Source: JBGQOG01 sp052113705 (GTDB taxonomy: Bacteria; Pseudomonadota; Alphaproteobacteria; Rhodobacterales; Rhodobacteraceae). Taken from it: a DNA stretch of 64,000 bases. This document shows positions 8,373-16,219 of the stretch, in pieces. The notes beneath the pieces were generated by a model. It ran no database searches. It worked only from the letters and a program-made list of their open reading frames with translations, and was not told the DNA's origin. Each line of letters starts with the position of its first letter. The stretch's first letter is position 1. The position numbers and the translations under genes are program-made. The stretch spans positions 58,044 to 122,043 of the forward strand of contig NZ_JBGQOG010000015.1 in assembly GCF_052113705.1 (NCBI RefSeq), written 5' to 3'.

Positions 8373-9398
8373 TCAGCCTTCCGGCGGCGTCAGACGCTCG
8401 TAATGCCAGAGCGGGCTGAGGCCCTCGCGCTGCTCAGAGGCGCCCATGCCGGTGCCGGTCTGACGAAAGCCCGCCTTTTCCAGCACCCGCGCCGAGCCGG
8501 GATTGTCGGTGAACACCTCGGCGGTCAGTCGCGGCAGCCCGAAATAGCGGGTCACCTGACGGGAAAAGTCCGCGACCACCTCCGAGGCGAAACCCTGCCC
8601 CGCCTGTTCGGGCGCAAGGAAATAGAAAATCTCCGGGCTGTCCAGCGCGGCAAGTCCAATGGTGCCGATGAGCGCGCCCACCGCATCGCCCTTCAGCCGG
8701 ATCCCCAGCCGGAAGGGCGGCGTACCGGTCCAGGCGCAGCCCGCCACGAATTCCTGCGCCGCCGTCAGGCTCCAGTCGGCGGGAAAGCGAAAGAGCATCC
8801 GCCCCACCTCGGGCCGGGTCACCAGCGCGTGGAACGGGGCGGCATCGGCGGCGGTCAGCGGATCGAGGCGCAGCCGGGCGGTCTCGATCACCAAAGGCTG
8901 CGCGGCGGCAAAGGCCATCCGCGACAGCGCCATCCGCTGCACCGGCACCTCCGCCCCCCGCGCCTCGGCAAAGACGGTATCTTTGCGGGTCGGCACAAAG
9001 CCCAAGCCGGTCAGCACCTCGGCAGAGGCAGCATTGCCGAGCATGTAATAACTCTCCACCGTTTCCGCCCCGGGGTCGGCGAAATGCGCGGCGAGCACCG
9101 CGCGGGCGGCCTCGGCGCTGTAGCCCTGCCCGCGCGCGGCGGGAGCCAGCCAATAGCCCAGAGCGGGTTCAAGGCTGATCAGGCCCAGACAGACGCCAGC
9201 GCGGGTGATCATCCAGTGATTCCCCGGGCGGCAAAGCTGCAAAAGCGCCGCGAAATCAGCTTGGGTATAGGGATGCGGAATCGGGCGCAGCCATTGCGCG
9301 GTGTCATAATCGCCAAGCGCGGCGATCACCGCCCCGGCATCCCCGGCCTCGATCGGGCGCAGGGTCAGCCGCGCCGTGGTCAAAACGGCGCGGCGCAT
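8373..9398 (-). CDS. Tandem double-domain GNAT acetyltransferase
   Basis: A protein of 341 aa made of two consecutive GNAT (RimJ/RimL-like, Acetyltransf_3) domains. Domain one starts TTARLTLRPIEAGDAGAV with an acetyl-CoA loop at AARGQGYSAEAARAVL. Domain two starts IETARLRLDPLTAADA with APEQAGQGFASEVV. Both halves keep the Q/RGxGxxxE-type loop, so both could bind acetyl-CoA. It lies three bases after the next upstream GNAT gene (9402-9941) on the same strand, a likely two-gene operon giving three related modules in a row between rpmA and obg. The acceptor is unknown; this subfamily includes ribosomal-protein N-acetyltransferases, so proximity to rpmA/rplU is suggestive only. Confidence 0.8.
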   Translation of the reverse strand: MRRAVLTTARLTLRPIEAGDAGAVIAALGDYDTAQWLRPIPHPYTQADFAALLQLCRPGNHWMITRAGVCLGLISLEPALGYWLAPAARGQGYSAEAARAVLAAHFADPGAETVESYYMLGNAASAEVLTGLGFVPTRKDTVFAEARGAEVPVQRMALSRMAFAAAQPLVIETARLRLDPLTAADAAPFHALVTRPEVGRMLFRFPADWSLTAAQEFVAGCAWTGTPPFRLGIRLKGDAVGALIGTIGLAALDSPEIFYFLAPEQAGQGFASEVVADFSRQVTRYFGLPRLTAEVFTDNPGSARVLEKAGFRQTGTGMGASEQREGLSPLWHYERLTPPEG

Positions 9399-9401
9399 CG
9401 C

Positions 9402-9941
9402 TCAGGCCATCTTCTTGAGATAGGTCCAGGTCGGCACCCGCGCGCCACGCGCGACAGACCAGCTCTCGGCATCACCCAGATATTCAAAGCCGCTGTTGCT
9501 CAGCACCCGGGCCGAGCCCGGATTGTCCTGAAACACCTCGGCGAACAGCGTGCGCGCCTGATGCGGATTGGCCGCCACCAGCGCCGCCACGGCTTCCGAA
9601 GCGAAACCGGTGTTCCAGAACCCCGAGCCCACCCAATAGCCGACCTCGGACTGACCATCCTCCAAATGCGTCAGCGAGACCACGCCCAGCACTTCGGCCA
9701 GGCCATGCGCCGAGCCGTCCAGCGCCCAGACGTCTTCCTCATGTTTGGGCGACATCGCGCGCGCCACATAGGCCTCGGTCGCGCCGGGCGGCAAAGGATG
9801 CGGGATCGCCCGCGTCCCCTCGGCCAGACGGCGGTCGGCGGTGTACATGGCGATCAGACCGGCATCCGATTTGCGCAAGGGGCGCAGCACGAAACGCTCG
9901 GCCTCAATGGTCGGCAGCGTCGTGATCATATCCTGGATCAT
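9402..9941 (-). CDS. GNAT acetyltransferase (RimJ/RimL-like)
   Basis: A protein of 179 aa with a single GNAT domain: IEAERFVLRPLRKSDAGLI at the start, GYWVGSGFWNTGFASEAVAAL as the acetyl-CoA binding region, and NPGSARVLSNSGFEYLG near the end, typical of the Acetyltransf_3 group. The start at 9941 has AGGAGG seven to eight bases upstream and is preferred to an upstream in-frame ATG at 9983. It is the first gene of a pair with the tandem GNAT gene and lies downstream of the rpmA terminator, so it needs its own promoter in 9942-10098. Substrate unknown. Confidence 0.8.
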   Translation of the reverse strand: MIQDMITTLPTIEAERFVLRPLRKSDAGLIAMYTADRRLAEGTRAIPHPLPPGATEAYVARAMSPKHEEDVWALDGSAHGLAEVLGVVSLTHLEDGQSEVGYWVGSGFWNTGFASEAVAALVAANPHQARTLFAEVFQDNPGSARVLSNSGFEYLGDAESWSVARGARVPTWTYLKKMA

Positions 9942-10098
9942 GCCTTTCCTCCTCTGAAACGCATGTGCAGCACTGGGCTGCATCTTTAACAGTCAAATGG
10001 GGCCACAGGGTGACAACACCAAGACAGCCCGGAAAAATTACACCTTTGTTTCCCGCCCCCTGCCCGGTCCCGGCAGGACCATGACGCAGAAATGAGAA

Positions 10099-10127
10099 AG
10101 GGGACCGGCCTTCCGGCCGATCCCCCT
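10099..10127 (-). terminator. Terminator of rplU-rpmA
   Basis: A stem GGGGA-CGGCC with one internal mismatch and a TTCC loop. On the minus strand it is followed by TTTCTCATTTC. It lies about 26 bases after the rpmA stop. Confidence 0.75.
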
Positions 10128-10152
10128 ATAGTCGATTTGGGTTACGGTCGGC

Positions 10153-10422
10153 TTACTCAGCCGCTTCCGCGACCGGAAGGACCGAAATGAAGGTGCGCCC
10201 CTTGAGGCCCTTCTTGAAGGTCACGCGGCCTTCGGTGACGGCGAAGATCGTGTGGTCACGACCCATGCCGACGCCGGTGCCCGGGTACCAGGTGGTGCCG
10301 CGCTGACGCACGATGATACCACCCGGAACCACAGCCTGACCGCCGTAGAGTTTCACGCCCAGACGACGGCCCGCGGAGTCGCGGCCGTTGCGCGAAGAGC
10401 CGCCTGCTTTTTTGTGTGCCAT
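10153..10422 (-). CDS. rpmA: 50S ribosomal protein L27
   Basis: A protein of 89 aa; the full family length. It begins AHKKAGGSSRNGRDSAGRRLG, the N-terminal tail that reaches the peptidyl-transferase centre, followed by VVPGGIIVRQRGTTWYPGTGVGMGRD in the beta domain. No N-terminal cleavable extension of the Firmicutes type is present. The ATG is preceded by AGGAG. It follows rplU with six bases between the genes, the standard L21-L27 operon, ending at the terminator at 10099-10127. Confidence 0.98.
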   Translation of the reverse strand: MAHKKAGGSSRNGRDSAGRRLGVKLYGGQAVVPGGIIVRQRGTTWYPGTGVGMGRDHTIFAVTEGRVTFKKGLKGRTFISVLPVAEAAE

Positions 10423-10428
10423 GAGGGA

Positions 10429-10890
10429 TTACTCCTGAGCTTCGGCTGCGACTTTTTTCGCAGCGCGCTTCGGTTTTGCCGGGGCTTCAACCGGAGCCGG
10501 AGCTTCGGCAGCGCCATGGGCAACGCGACGGGCCACGGCGGTGCCGATGGCTTCTTTCACGCCGGTGGCGTCAGCGCCCGAAGCCAGAACTTCGGTGATG
10601 CGCAGCAGCGTCAGTTTCTGACGGTGACCACGGGTCCGCTGCGAGGAGTGCTTCCGGCGGCGTTTGTGGAAGGTGATGACCTTGTCGGCCTTGATCGTGT
10701 CGATGACGTCGGCTTGCACCGCAGCACCGGCCACGAGGGGCGCGCCAACGGTCAGCGTTTCACCGCCCACCATCAGGATGTCGTTGAACTGGACTTTGTC
10801 GCCAGCAGCAGCATTCAGCAATTCCACGCGCAGCACGTCACCCGCCTGCACTTTGTATTGCTTGCCGCCCGTTTTGAGGACCGCGAACAT
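10429..10890 (-). CDS. rplU: 50S ribosomal protein L21 with Ala/Lys-rich C-terminal extension
   Basis: A protein of 153 aa. The first ~103 residues are the normal L21 core (FAVLKTGGKQYKVQAGDVLRVE ... KVITFHKRRRKHSSQRTRGHRQ). The last ~50 residues (EVLASGADATGVKEAIG..., PAPVEAPAKPKRAAKKVAAEAQE) are an alanine/proline/lysine-rich extension that L21 of enterobacteria lacks; longer L21 proteins are known in alphaproteobacteria. The start MFAVLK at 10890 fits the family; the longer in-frame ORF back to 10998 is not used. A well-formed sigma-70 promoter lies about 145 bases upstream. Confidence 0.97.
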   Translation of the reverse strand: MFAVLKTGGKQYKVQAGDVLRVELLNAAAGDKVQFNDILMVGGETLTVGAPLVAGAAVQADVIDTIKADKVITFHKRRRKHSSQRTRGHRQKLTLLRITEVLASGADATGVKEAIGTAVARRVAHGAAEAPAPVEAPAKPKRAAKKVAAEAQE

Positions 10891-11264
10891 GGGTCTATCC
10901 TTCATATTACCCGCGTCCTGCGGTCCCTGTTGCCAGGTGTTCCGGGGTTGCCCCCACCTTCGGACTGCGCGCCCGGTCAAGGGCGATATTGAAAACAAAA
11001 ACCCGGCGGAAAGCGGACTTTCCCCCGGATGCGCGGCTTATCGGGGAAAGACCGCCGCCTGTCAAGGCAAAAGCTCCCGGCGCGCAGGCCCGATGAGATC
11101 ATGTGCCGTGCCGCAGCGGTTGCACGTCGCCTCCGGCATCCTTCAGCGCAAAACCAGCGGCCCGCCACCGCGCAGAACACCATTTCCTGCCAGCAGTATC
11201 TGCTCCCAGCCCACTCCCGTGCTCCGGGGTCAGTTCCAGGGTCAGTTCCGGGCGGTCAGGCCCT
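10891..11264. other. Intergenic region between the pump operon and rplU
   Basis: This 374-bp stretch has no gene. It contains the rplU promoter, its leader, and at 11227-11250 two tandem copies of a 12-bp unit (GGGTCAGTTCCA / GGGTCAGTTCCG) with a third degenerate copy after. No known ribosomal-protein autoregulatory element was recognised in the leader. Confidence 0.5.
11037..11065 (-). promoter_or_regulatory. Sigma-70 promoter of rplU-rpmA
   Basis: On the minus strand, TTGACA (11060-11065) is separated by exactly 17 bases from GATAAG (11037-11042). This predicts a start near 11030 and a leader of about 140 nt before rplU. The -35 is a perfect consensus. Confidence 0.6.
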
Positions 11265-12407
11265 TCAGGGTTGTGCGGGGGCCTTGGCGACGGGTGCGGC
11301 CCCGGCCGCCGCCGGACCGGAAGCCTCTGGCACCGCGCCGGGCACCCCATCCGGCACCGCGCCCGGCAGATAATCGGATTTGGCAATGCTCACCACCACC
11401 GACATCCCCGGCGTCAGCCATTCCGCCATCTCCTGTTCCGGATCCACCGAGATCCGCACCGGCAGCCGCTGCGCGATCTTGGTGAAGTTGCCGCTGGCGC
11501 TGGCGGAACCGAGCAGGCTGAACTCCGACCCCATCGCGGGCGAGAACCGCGCCAGATGCCCGTTGAAACGCTGACCTTTCAGCGCGTCCACGGTAAAGCT
11601 GACCGCCTGCCCCGGCTGCATGCCGTAAAGCTGGGTCTCCTTGAAATTCGCGATCACCCAGACATCCTGCGGCACCAGCGACACGAGGGCCGACCCCGCG
11701 TTGACATATTGGCCGACCCGCGCGCCCACCTCGCCCAGCCGGCCTGCGGTTGGCGCGCTGACCAGCGTGTTGTCCAGATCGATCTGCGCCAGTTGCAGCG
11801 CCGCCTCGGCCGCGCCCACCGCCGCCTCAAGCGAGTGGCGCGAGACCTCCACCGATTTCACATCCTCGCGCGCCACATCAAGCTGGCTGTTCGCCTGCGA
11901 CACCGCCGCCCGCGCCTGATCGAGGCTGAGCTGCGCCTGCTCGCTTGATGAGGTCGAAACCACCCCCTGATCCGCCAGCGCGGCATTGCGGTCAAAAGCG
12001 GATTGCGCGGTGGTCAGCGCCGCCTCGGCCGCCTGCAGCGCCGAAGACCGCAGCCGCACCGTCGCCTCGGCCACATTCTTCGACTGATCGGCATTGGCCA
12101 GCGCCGCCTTCGCCCCCTCCAGCTGGCTGCCCGCCTGCGCCACCTTCTGACGGTAGCTGCGGTCATCGAGGCGGAACAGCGGCTGCCCCTCGGTCACGCT
12201 GTCGTAATCCTGCACCAGAACCTCGGCCACATGCCCCGACAGAACCGGCGAGATGCTGGTCACCTTGCCGCGCACATAGGCGTTTTCGGTGATGGCGACG
12301 CCGCTGGCAAAGGGCGGCAGCTGCCATGTGTAGAGCAAGACCCCGACCCCGGTCAGGGCAACGAGGATGGCGATGAGAGTGGGGAGCAGTTTTTTCATAT
12401 CATTCAC
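11265..12407 (-). CDS. HlyD-family periplasmic adaptor of a multidrug efflux pump (EmrA-like)
   Basis: A protein of 380 aa that bridges an inner-membrane MFS pump to the outer membrane. An N-terminal membrane anchor (LLPTLIAILVALTGVGVLLY) is followed by a biotinyl-lipoyl-like half (GKVTSISPVLSGHVAEVLVQDYDSV), a long Ala/Gln/Ser-rich coiled-coil hairpin (about 95-210), the returning lipoyl half and a beta-barrel domain. The last 25 residues are Ala/Pro-rich. The GTG at 12407 overlaps the EmrB-like stop as GTGA; an ATG three codons later (12398) is an alternative. Neither has a strong ribosome binding site, so translational coupling is likely. It is the last gene of marR-emrB-emrA. Confidence 0.88.
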   Translation of the reverse strand: MNDMKKLLPTLIAILVALTGVGVLLYTWQLPPFASGVAITENAYVRGKVTSISPVLSGHVAEVLVQDYDSVTEGQPLFRLDDRSYRQKVAQAGSQLEGAKAALANADQSKNVAEATVRLRSSALQAAEAALTTAQSAFDRNAALADQGVVSTSSSEQAQLSLDQARAAVSQANSQLDVAREDVKSVEVSRHSLEAAVGAAEAALQLAQIDLDNTLVSAPTAGRLGEVGARVGQYVNAGSALVSLVPQDVWVIANFKETQLYGMQPGQAVSFTVDALKGQRFNGHLARFSPAMGSEFSLLGSASASGNFTKIAQRLPVRISVDPEQEMAEWLTPGMSVVVSIAKSDYLPGAVPDGVPGAVPEASGPAAAGAAPVAKAPAQP

Positions 12408-14344
12408 GCAGCTTGGAGGGAGGAGGTCGTGCGGCGGGACCAGGCCCAGCGCAGGAAGAGATGCAGCAGAAGAACGCCCAGCGCCGCCAGCGCCAGCCCG
12501 GAAATCAGCCGGAAGGCATCGTTATAGGCCATCACATAGGCCTGACTTGCGGTGTCGCTGGCGAGGGAACTGACCGCCTGCGCCTTGCGGAGCGCGGCAT
12601 CGGGGATCTGGCCGGCCAATTGCCCGCTGAGTGCTGTGATCCGCGCCACCAGCAGCGGGTCGGTCGGCTGCAGCCCATCGGTCAACAACCCCAGATGCAG
12701 CCTTTCGCGGATCTGGATGAAGCTCGAGAAAGCCGCCGAGCCCAGCGCGCCGCCGATGTTCTGGGTGGTCAGAAAGACGATGATGAAACTCAGGATATAA
12801 TTCGGCCCCTTGGCCAGCGCGCTCATCAGCCCGGTCATCATGGCGGGCGGCAGAAAGAGGGCGGCGGCGAAGGCAATCACCCCCTGCGTCAGATACATCT
12901 GTTCGGGCCGCGTCAGCACGGTGGCATGGCTGTCGGCATAGGCACCGCCCGCGATCAGCACCAGGGCCAGGATGTGCAGCGCCCCTTCGCGCCCCGGCTT
13001 CATCACCAGCGCGCAGAACAGGCCCCCTGCCAGCGTCGCGGCAATGATCACCCCGAAGAGCGGCTGCATTTCCTGCGGCGAGAGGCCCAGCTGACGAAAC
13101 AGCCCCGGCGCGCCCGAGGTCTGCTCGGACAGAATGAGGCGGAACACCAGCAGCGCCCCGGTGAAATGCACGATGGCGGGCGAGGCGATCCAGCGCACAT
13201 CAATCAGCGGTTCGGCCCGGTGCCATTCGATCGTCGCCGCCGCGACCAGTGCCGCAAAGGACACCGCCAGCAGCACCCCGATCCACGAAGCCTCCAGCCA
13301 CCAGTAGCTGGCCCCTTCCAGAAAGGCGACGGTCAGCCCGCCCATGCCGATGGCGATCAACCCATAGCTGACCAGATCCAGCAGGCTGATCACCTTGGCG
13401 CGCGGCGGCGAGGTCAGCGGCAGCCGCATCACCATCGCCATGCCCGGCAAGGCAAGGCCAAGACTGAGATAGGTCAGCACATGCGGCAGGCCGCTGTCGA
13501 TCAGCCCCGGCGAGATGAACCGCGCCAGCGGCGATCCCAGCGTGATCAGCGTCAGCGAAATCACCAGCCCAAAGGTCAGTTTGCGCTGCGGCGGGAAGGC
13601 CTCAAGGCAATAGAGGAACGCCAGCGACGACATCGGCGCGGCGGCAATCCCCGAGATGAACTCCACGGTGATCGCCGAGGGCAGATCGTGCACCATCAGA
13701 CTGAGCAGCAGCGCCAGCACATAGGCGACCACGCTGACCTCGGCAAAATTGCGCAGGCCATACTGCGTGCGAATCTTGATCAGCAAGAGCGACAGCGAGG
13801 CGCGCGGCGCCATATAGGCCGCCACCAGCCATGAGGCCTCGATCTGCGTGCCGCCGATCTGGCCACTGACATAGGGGATGTTGGCCGCGATCAGGCTGGA
13901 GCCCAGCGCCTGCGTCACCGCGATCAGCATTCCCGCCAGCAGATAGGCCGCCGCCCGCGCGGGGGGATGCGGCACGGGCGCGGCAGGGGCCTGAGGCGCT
14001 TGTGGCTGTTCTGTCGCGCCGTCGGTCTCGCCACCTGCCTCCGGCGCGGGTGCCGGAAGGCTCTGCCGCGCATCGGCTTGCGCCCGCGGGTGCGGATCTG
14101 CGGCTTTCGGCTCCGGCCTCCGGTCCCTCGGCACGGTGGCCTCGCGCACCGGCACTGGCGCGCGGTCGGGATCAGAGGCCGGAGCCGCATCCGTCAGCGG
14201 CGCCCCTTGCCCGGTCAGGCCCTGCCCTGCAGAGCTGTCGGCAGACTGCAACGCAACGTGGCCCTCCGACCCCGCGTCGGCCGCGACGGCAGCCGCGGGT
14301 GCCGCCTCTGCCTGCGTGGTCCGGATGTCTTGATCCGCCCGCAT
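12404..14344 (-). CDS. DHA2-type MFS multidrug transporter (EmrB-like) with long N-terminal extension
   Basis: A protein of 646 aa. Residues 1 to about 130 are a low-complexity Ala/Pro/Glu-rich cytoplasmic tail, unusual for the EmrB family (about 510 aa). The remainder has about 14 hydrophobic helices beginning AAAYLLAGMLIAVTQALGSS, with IEASWLVAAYMAPRA matching the start of the conserved DHA2 motif after TM1. The expected function is proton-driven drug export together with the adaptor encoded next. It starts three bases after the marR stop. No internal ATG would preserve TM1, so the tail is probably translated. Confidence 0.85.
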   Translation of the reverse strand: MRADQDIRTTQAEAAPAAAVAADAGSEGHVALQSADSSAGQGLTGQGAPLTDAAPASDPDRAPVPVREATVPRDRRPEPKAADPHPRAQADARQSLPAPAPEAGGETDGATEQPQAPQAPAAPVPHPPARAAAYLLAGMLIAVTQALGSSLIAANIPYVSGQIGGTQIEASWLVAAYMAPRASLSLLLIKIRTQYGLRNFAEVSVVAYVLALLLSLMVHDLPSAITVEFISGIAAAPMSSLAFLYCLEAFPPQRKLTFGLVISLTLITLGSPLARFISPGLIDSGLPHVLTYLSLGLALPGMAMVMRLPLTSPPRAKVISLLDLVSYGLIAIGMGGLTVAFLEGASYWWLEASWIGVLLAVSFAALVAAATIEWHRAEPLIDVRWIASPAIVHFTGALLVFRLILSEQTSGAPGLFRQLGLSPQEMQPLFGVIIAATLAGGLFCALVMKPGREGALHILALVLIAGGAYADSHATVLTRPEQMYLTQGVIAFAAALFLPPAMMTGLMSALAKGPNYILSFIIVFLTTQNIGGALGSAAFSSFIQIRERLHLGLLTDGLQPTDPLLVARITALSGQLAGQIPDAALRKAQAVSSLASDTASQAYVMAYNDAFRLISGLALAALGVLLLHLFLRWAWSRRTTSSLQAA

Positions 14345-14347
14345 GGC

Positions 14348-14776
14348 TCAGTCCCCCAGCTTGCTCAGGATACGGTCGAGAAGCCGCGTCCCGGCCTGAA
14401 CATCAGCCGGATCGACATCGGCAAAGATCTCTGCCGCCAGTTTTTCCAGAAAGCCGACGATATCGCCTGCTTCGGCCTGCGCGCGCGCGGTCAGGAAGAT
14501 CCCATTGGCGCGCCGATCCCCTTCCACCGCACAGCGCTGCACAAAGCCGCCCGCCTCCAGACCGTCCAGAAGGCGCTTCACCGAGGGGGTCTCAATCTCC
14601 AGATGCCGGGCAAGCTCGGTCTGTGTCACCCCCGGCGTCCGCGCCACCTGCGAGATCACCCGCGCACGGCTCATCGTCAGGCCCAGCGCCTGCGCCTTGT
14701 CGTCATAATGACGGCGCAACAGCTGGTTCACCCGGATCAGCGTCCGCAGGAAATGTTGCTCTGTCGTTTCCATCAT
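14348..14776 (-). CDS. MarR-family repressor of the efflux operon
   Basis: A protein of about 142 aa with the MarR winged helix: helices at QHFLRTLIRVNQLLRRHYDD, the recognition region VTQTELARHLEIETPSVKRLLDGLEAGG, and wing VEGDRRANGIFLTARAQ. Several ATG codons are possible (14785, 14776, 14773); 14776 or 14773 (METTEQHF) fits the family length. It is first in an operon with the EmrB- and EmrA-like genes. Two identical-type palindromes immediately upstream (14785-14811) point to autorepression relieved by small aromatic or cationic ligands, as in EmrR/MarR. Confidence 0.88.
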   Translation of the reverse strand: MMETTEQHFLRTLIRVNQLLRRHYDDKAQALGLTMSRARVISQVARTPGVTQTELARHLEIETPSVKRLLDGLEAGGFVQRCAVEGDRRANGIFLTARAQAEAGDIVGFLEKLAAEIFADVDPADVQAGTRLLDRILSKLGD

Positions 14777-14784
14777 CCAAACCA

Positions 14785-14811
14785 TTAGCGTGCTAACTAT
14801 TAGGATGCTAA
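14785..14811 (-). promoter_or_regulatory. Double MarR operator
   Basis: Two palindromes of the form TTAG-N4-CTAA lie head to tail: TTAGCGTGCTAA (14785-14796) and TTAGGATGCTAA (14800-14811), with centres 15 bases apart. They end 8 bases before the MarR start codon and overlap where the promoter or ribosome binding site must be. Confidence 0.7.
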
Positions 14812-14884
14812 TATATGCCGAACGCACAACACGTCCAGATCCGATGCAGGCTTTTCCTGCACAGAGCGCCCTGCCGAAATGCGA

Positions 14885-14912
14885 AAAGGCCCCGCATCAA
14901 TGCAGGGCCTTT
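14885..14912 (-). terminator. Terminator of the rhaDI operon
   Basis: AAAGGCCC and GGGCCTTT form an 8-bp stem, extended by an inner GCAT/ATGC pair after a single mismatch. On the minus strand it runs into TTTTCGCATTTC. It lies 24 bases after the rhaI stop. Confidence 0.85.
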
Positions 14913-14935
14913 CAGATCTTTCAGATCGGGTGGGG

Positions 14936-16219
14936 TCAGACGATGCCGCCGCCCAGACCGCTGACCGCCGGGCGCACCGCGCCCACCGCCGCGCGGTAGC
15001 CCGCCGCCCGGTAGGTGGCGACCGGATCAATCGCCCCGCCCGCCTCATAACGCGCCATCGCCAGCACCGGCTCGACATCCGTGCGGAAACCGGCCTTCAG
15101 CGCCGCCGTCGCCATCAGCGCATCATTGCCCTCCTGCGCCGCCATCAGCGCCGGACGGTCCACCAGCGAGGCCTGCGCATAGGCGCGGCAGACCTCAGTG
15201 GCCGAGACCATCAGGCTTTCAATCGGGTCGGTGACATTGTGGCTTTGATCCAACATGTGCATCGGGCTGAAACCCGGCTTGTCCTCGGCATCCACCAATT
15301 CGTTGAAGACCAAGAACAGCCGGTAGGGATCAACCGAGCCGGTATCGAGATCGTCATCGCCGTATTTGCTGTCGTTGAAGTGGAAACCACCCAGCTTGCC
15401 GAACTGGATCAGCCGCGCGACGATCATCTCGATATTGGTGTTCGGCGCGTGATGGCCCAGGTCCACGAGGCATTGCGCCTTATCGCCCAACTCCTTGGCG
15501 ATCAGATAGTTGGTGCCCCAGTCCTGCACGACGGTCGAGTAGAACGCCGGCTCGAACATCTTGTGTTCGGTGAACAGCCGCCAATCCTCCGGCAGCCCGG
15601 CATAGACCTGCTTCACCGCTTCAAGGTAGCGCTCAAACTGCCGGGTGAAGTTGGTCTGGCCGGGGAAGTTCGACCCATCCCCCACCCAGATCGTCAGTGC
15701 CTTTGACCCCAAAGCCGCGCCAATCTCGATACATTCGAGATTATGTTCCACCGCCTGCGCCCGCGTCGCGGCATCGGCATGGGAGAGCGAGCCGTATTTA
15801 TAGCTGTGCGCCTGCCCCGGCTGATCCTGAAAGGTGTTCGAGTTCATCGCGTCAAAGGTCAGACCAACTTCCGCCGCCTTGCCCAACAGATCCGCCGCCG
15901 GGGCCTTGTCCCAGGGGATGTGCAGCGAGACCGAGGGTGTGGCCTGTGTCAGCTGATGGATCACGCCGCAATCATCGAGCTTGTCGAAGATATGCCGCGG
16001 CTCGCCGATCCCCGGAAACCGCGCGAACCGCGTGCCGCCGGTGCCCACCCCCCAGCTCGGCACCGCCACGCCGTAGGCCGCCACCCGCGCCTTCAGCGCT
16101 TCAATGTCAAAACCCCGGCGGGAAAGCTGCGCCCCCAGCGCCTCATAATCTTCCTGCAGGGCCTTGATGCGTTTGGCGTTTTCCGCCTCGATCAGAGATT
16201 TGTCGATCATCATGCTCAC
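14936..16219 (-). CDS. rhaI: L-rhamnose isomerase (RhaI type)
   Basis: A protein of 427 aa that interconverts L-rhamnose and L-rhamnulose in the cytosol. It belongs to the Rhizobium/Pseudomonas stutzeri-type isomerase, a TIM-barrel metalloenzyme distinct from E. coli RhaA. Metal-site segments are visible in DLGHHAPNTNIE, GGFHFNDSKYGDDDLDTGSVDP and MLDQSHNV. The GTG at 16219 overlaps the rhaD stop as GTGA; the ATG at 16213 is an alternative. No strong ribosome binding site is seen, so coupling to rhaD is likely. It is the second gene of rhaDI, transcribed away from rhaR, and ends at a strong terminator. Confidence 0.94.
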   Translation of the reverse strand: MSMMIDKSLIEAENAKRIKALQEDYEALGAQLSRRGFDIEALKARVAAYGVAVPSWGVGTGGTRFARFPGIGEPRHIFDKLDDCGVIHQLTQATPSVSLHIPWDKAPAADLLGKAAEVGLTFDAMNSNTFQDQPGQAHSYKYGSLSHADAATRAQAVEHNLECIEIGAALGSKALTIWVGDGSNFPGQTNFTRQFERYLEAVKQVYAGLPEDWRLFTEHKMFEPAFYSTVVQDWGTNYLIAKELGDKAQCLVDLGHHAPNTNIEMIVARLIQFGKLGGFHFNDSKYGDDDLDTGSVDPYRLFLVFNELVDAEDKPGFSPMHMLDQSHNVTDPIESLMVSATEVCRAYAQASLVDRPALMAAQEGNDALMATAALKAGFRTDVEPVLAMARYEAGGAIDPVATYRAAGYRAAVGAVRPAVSGLGGGIV

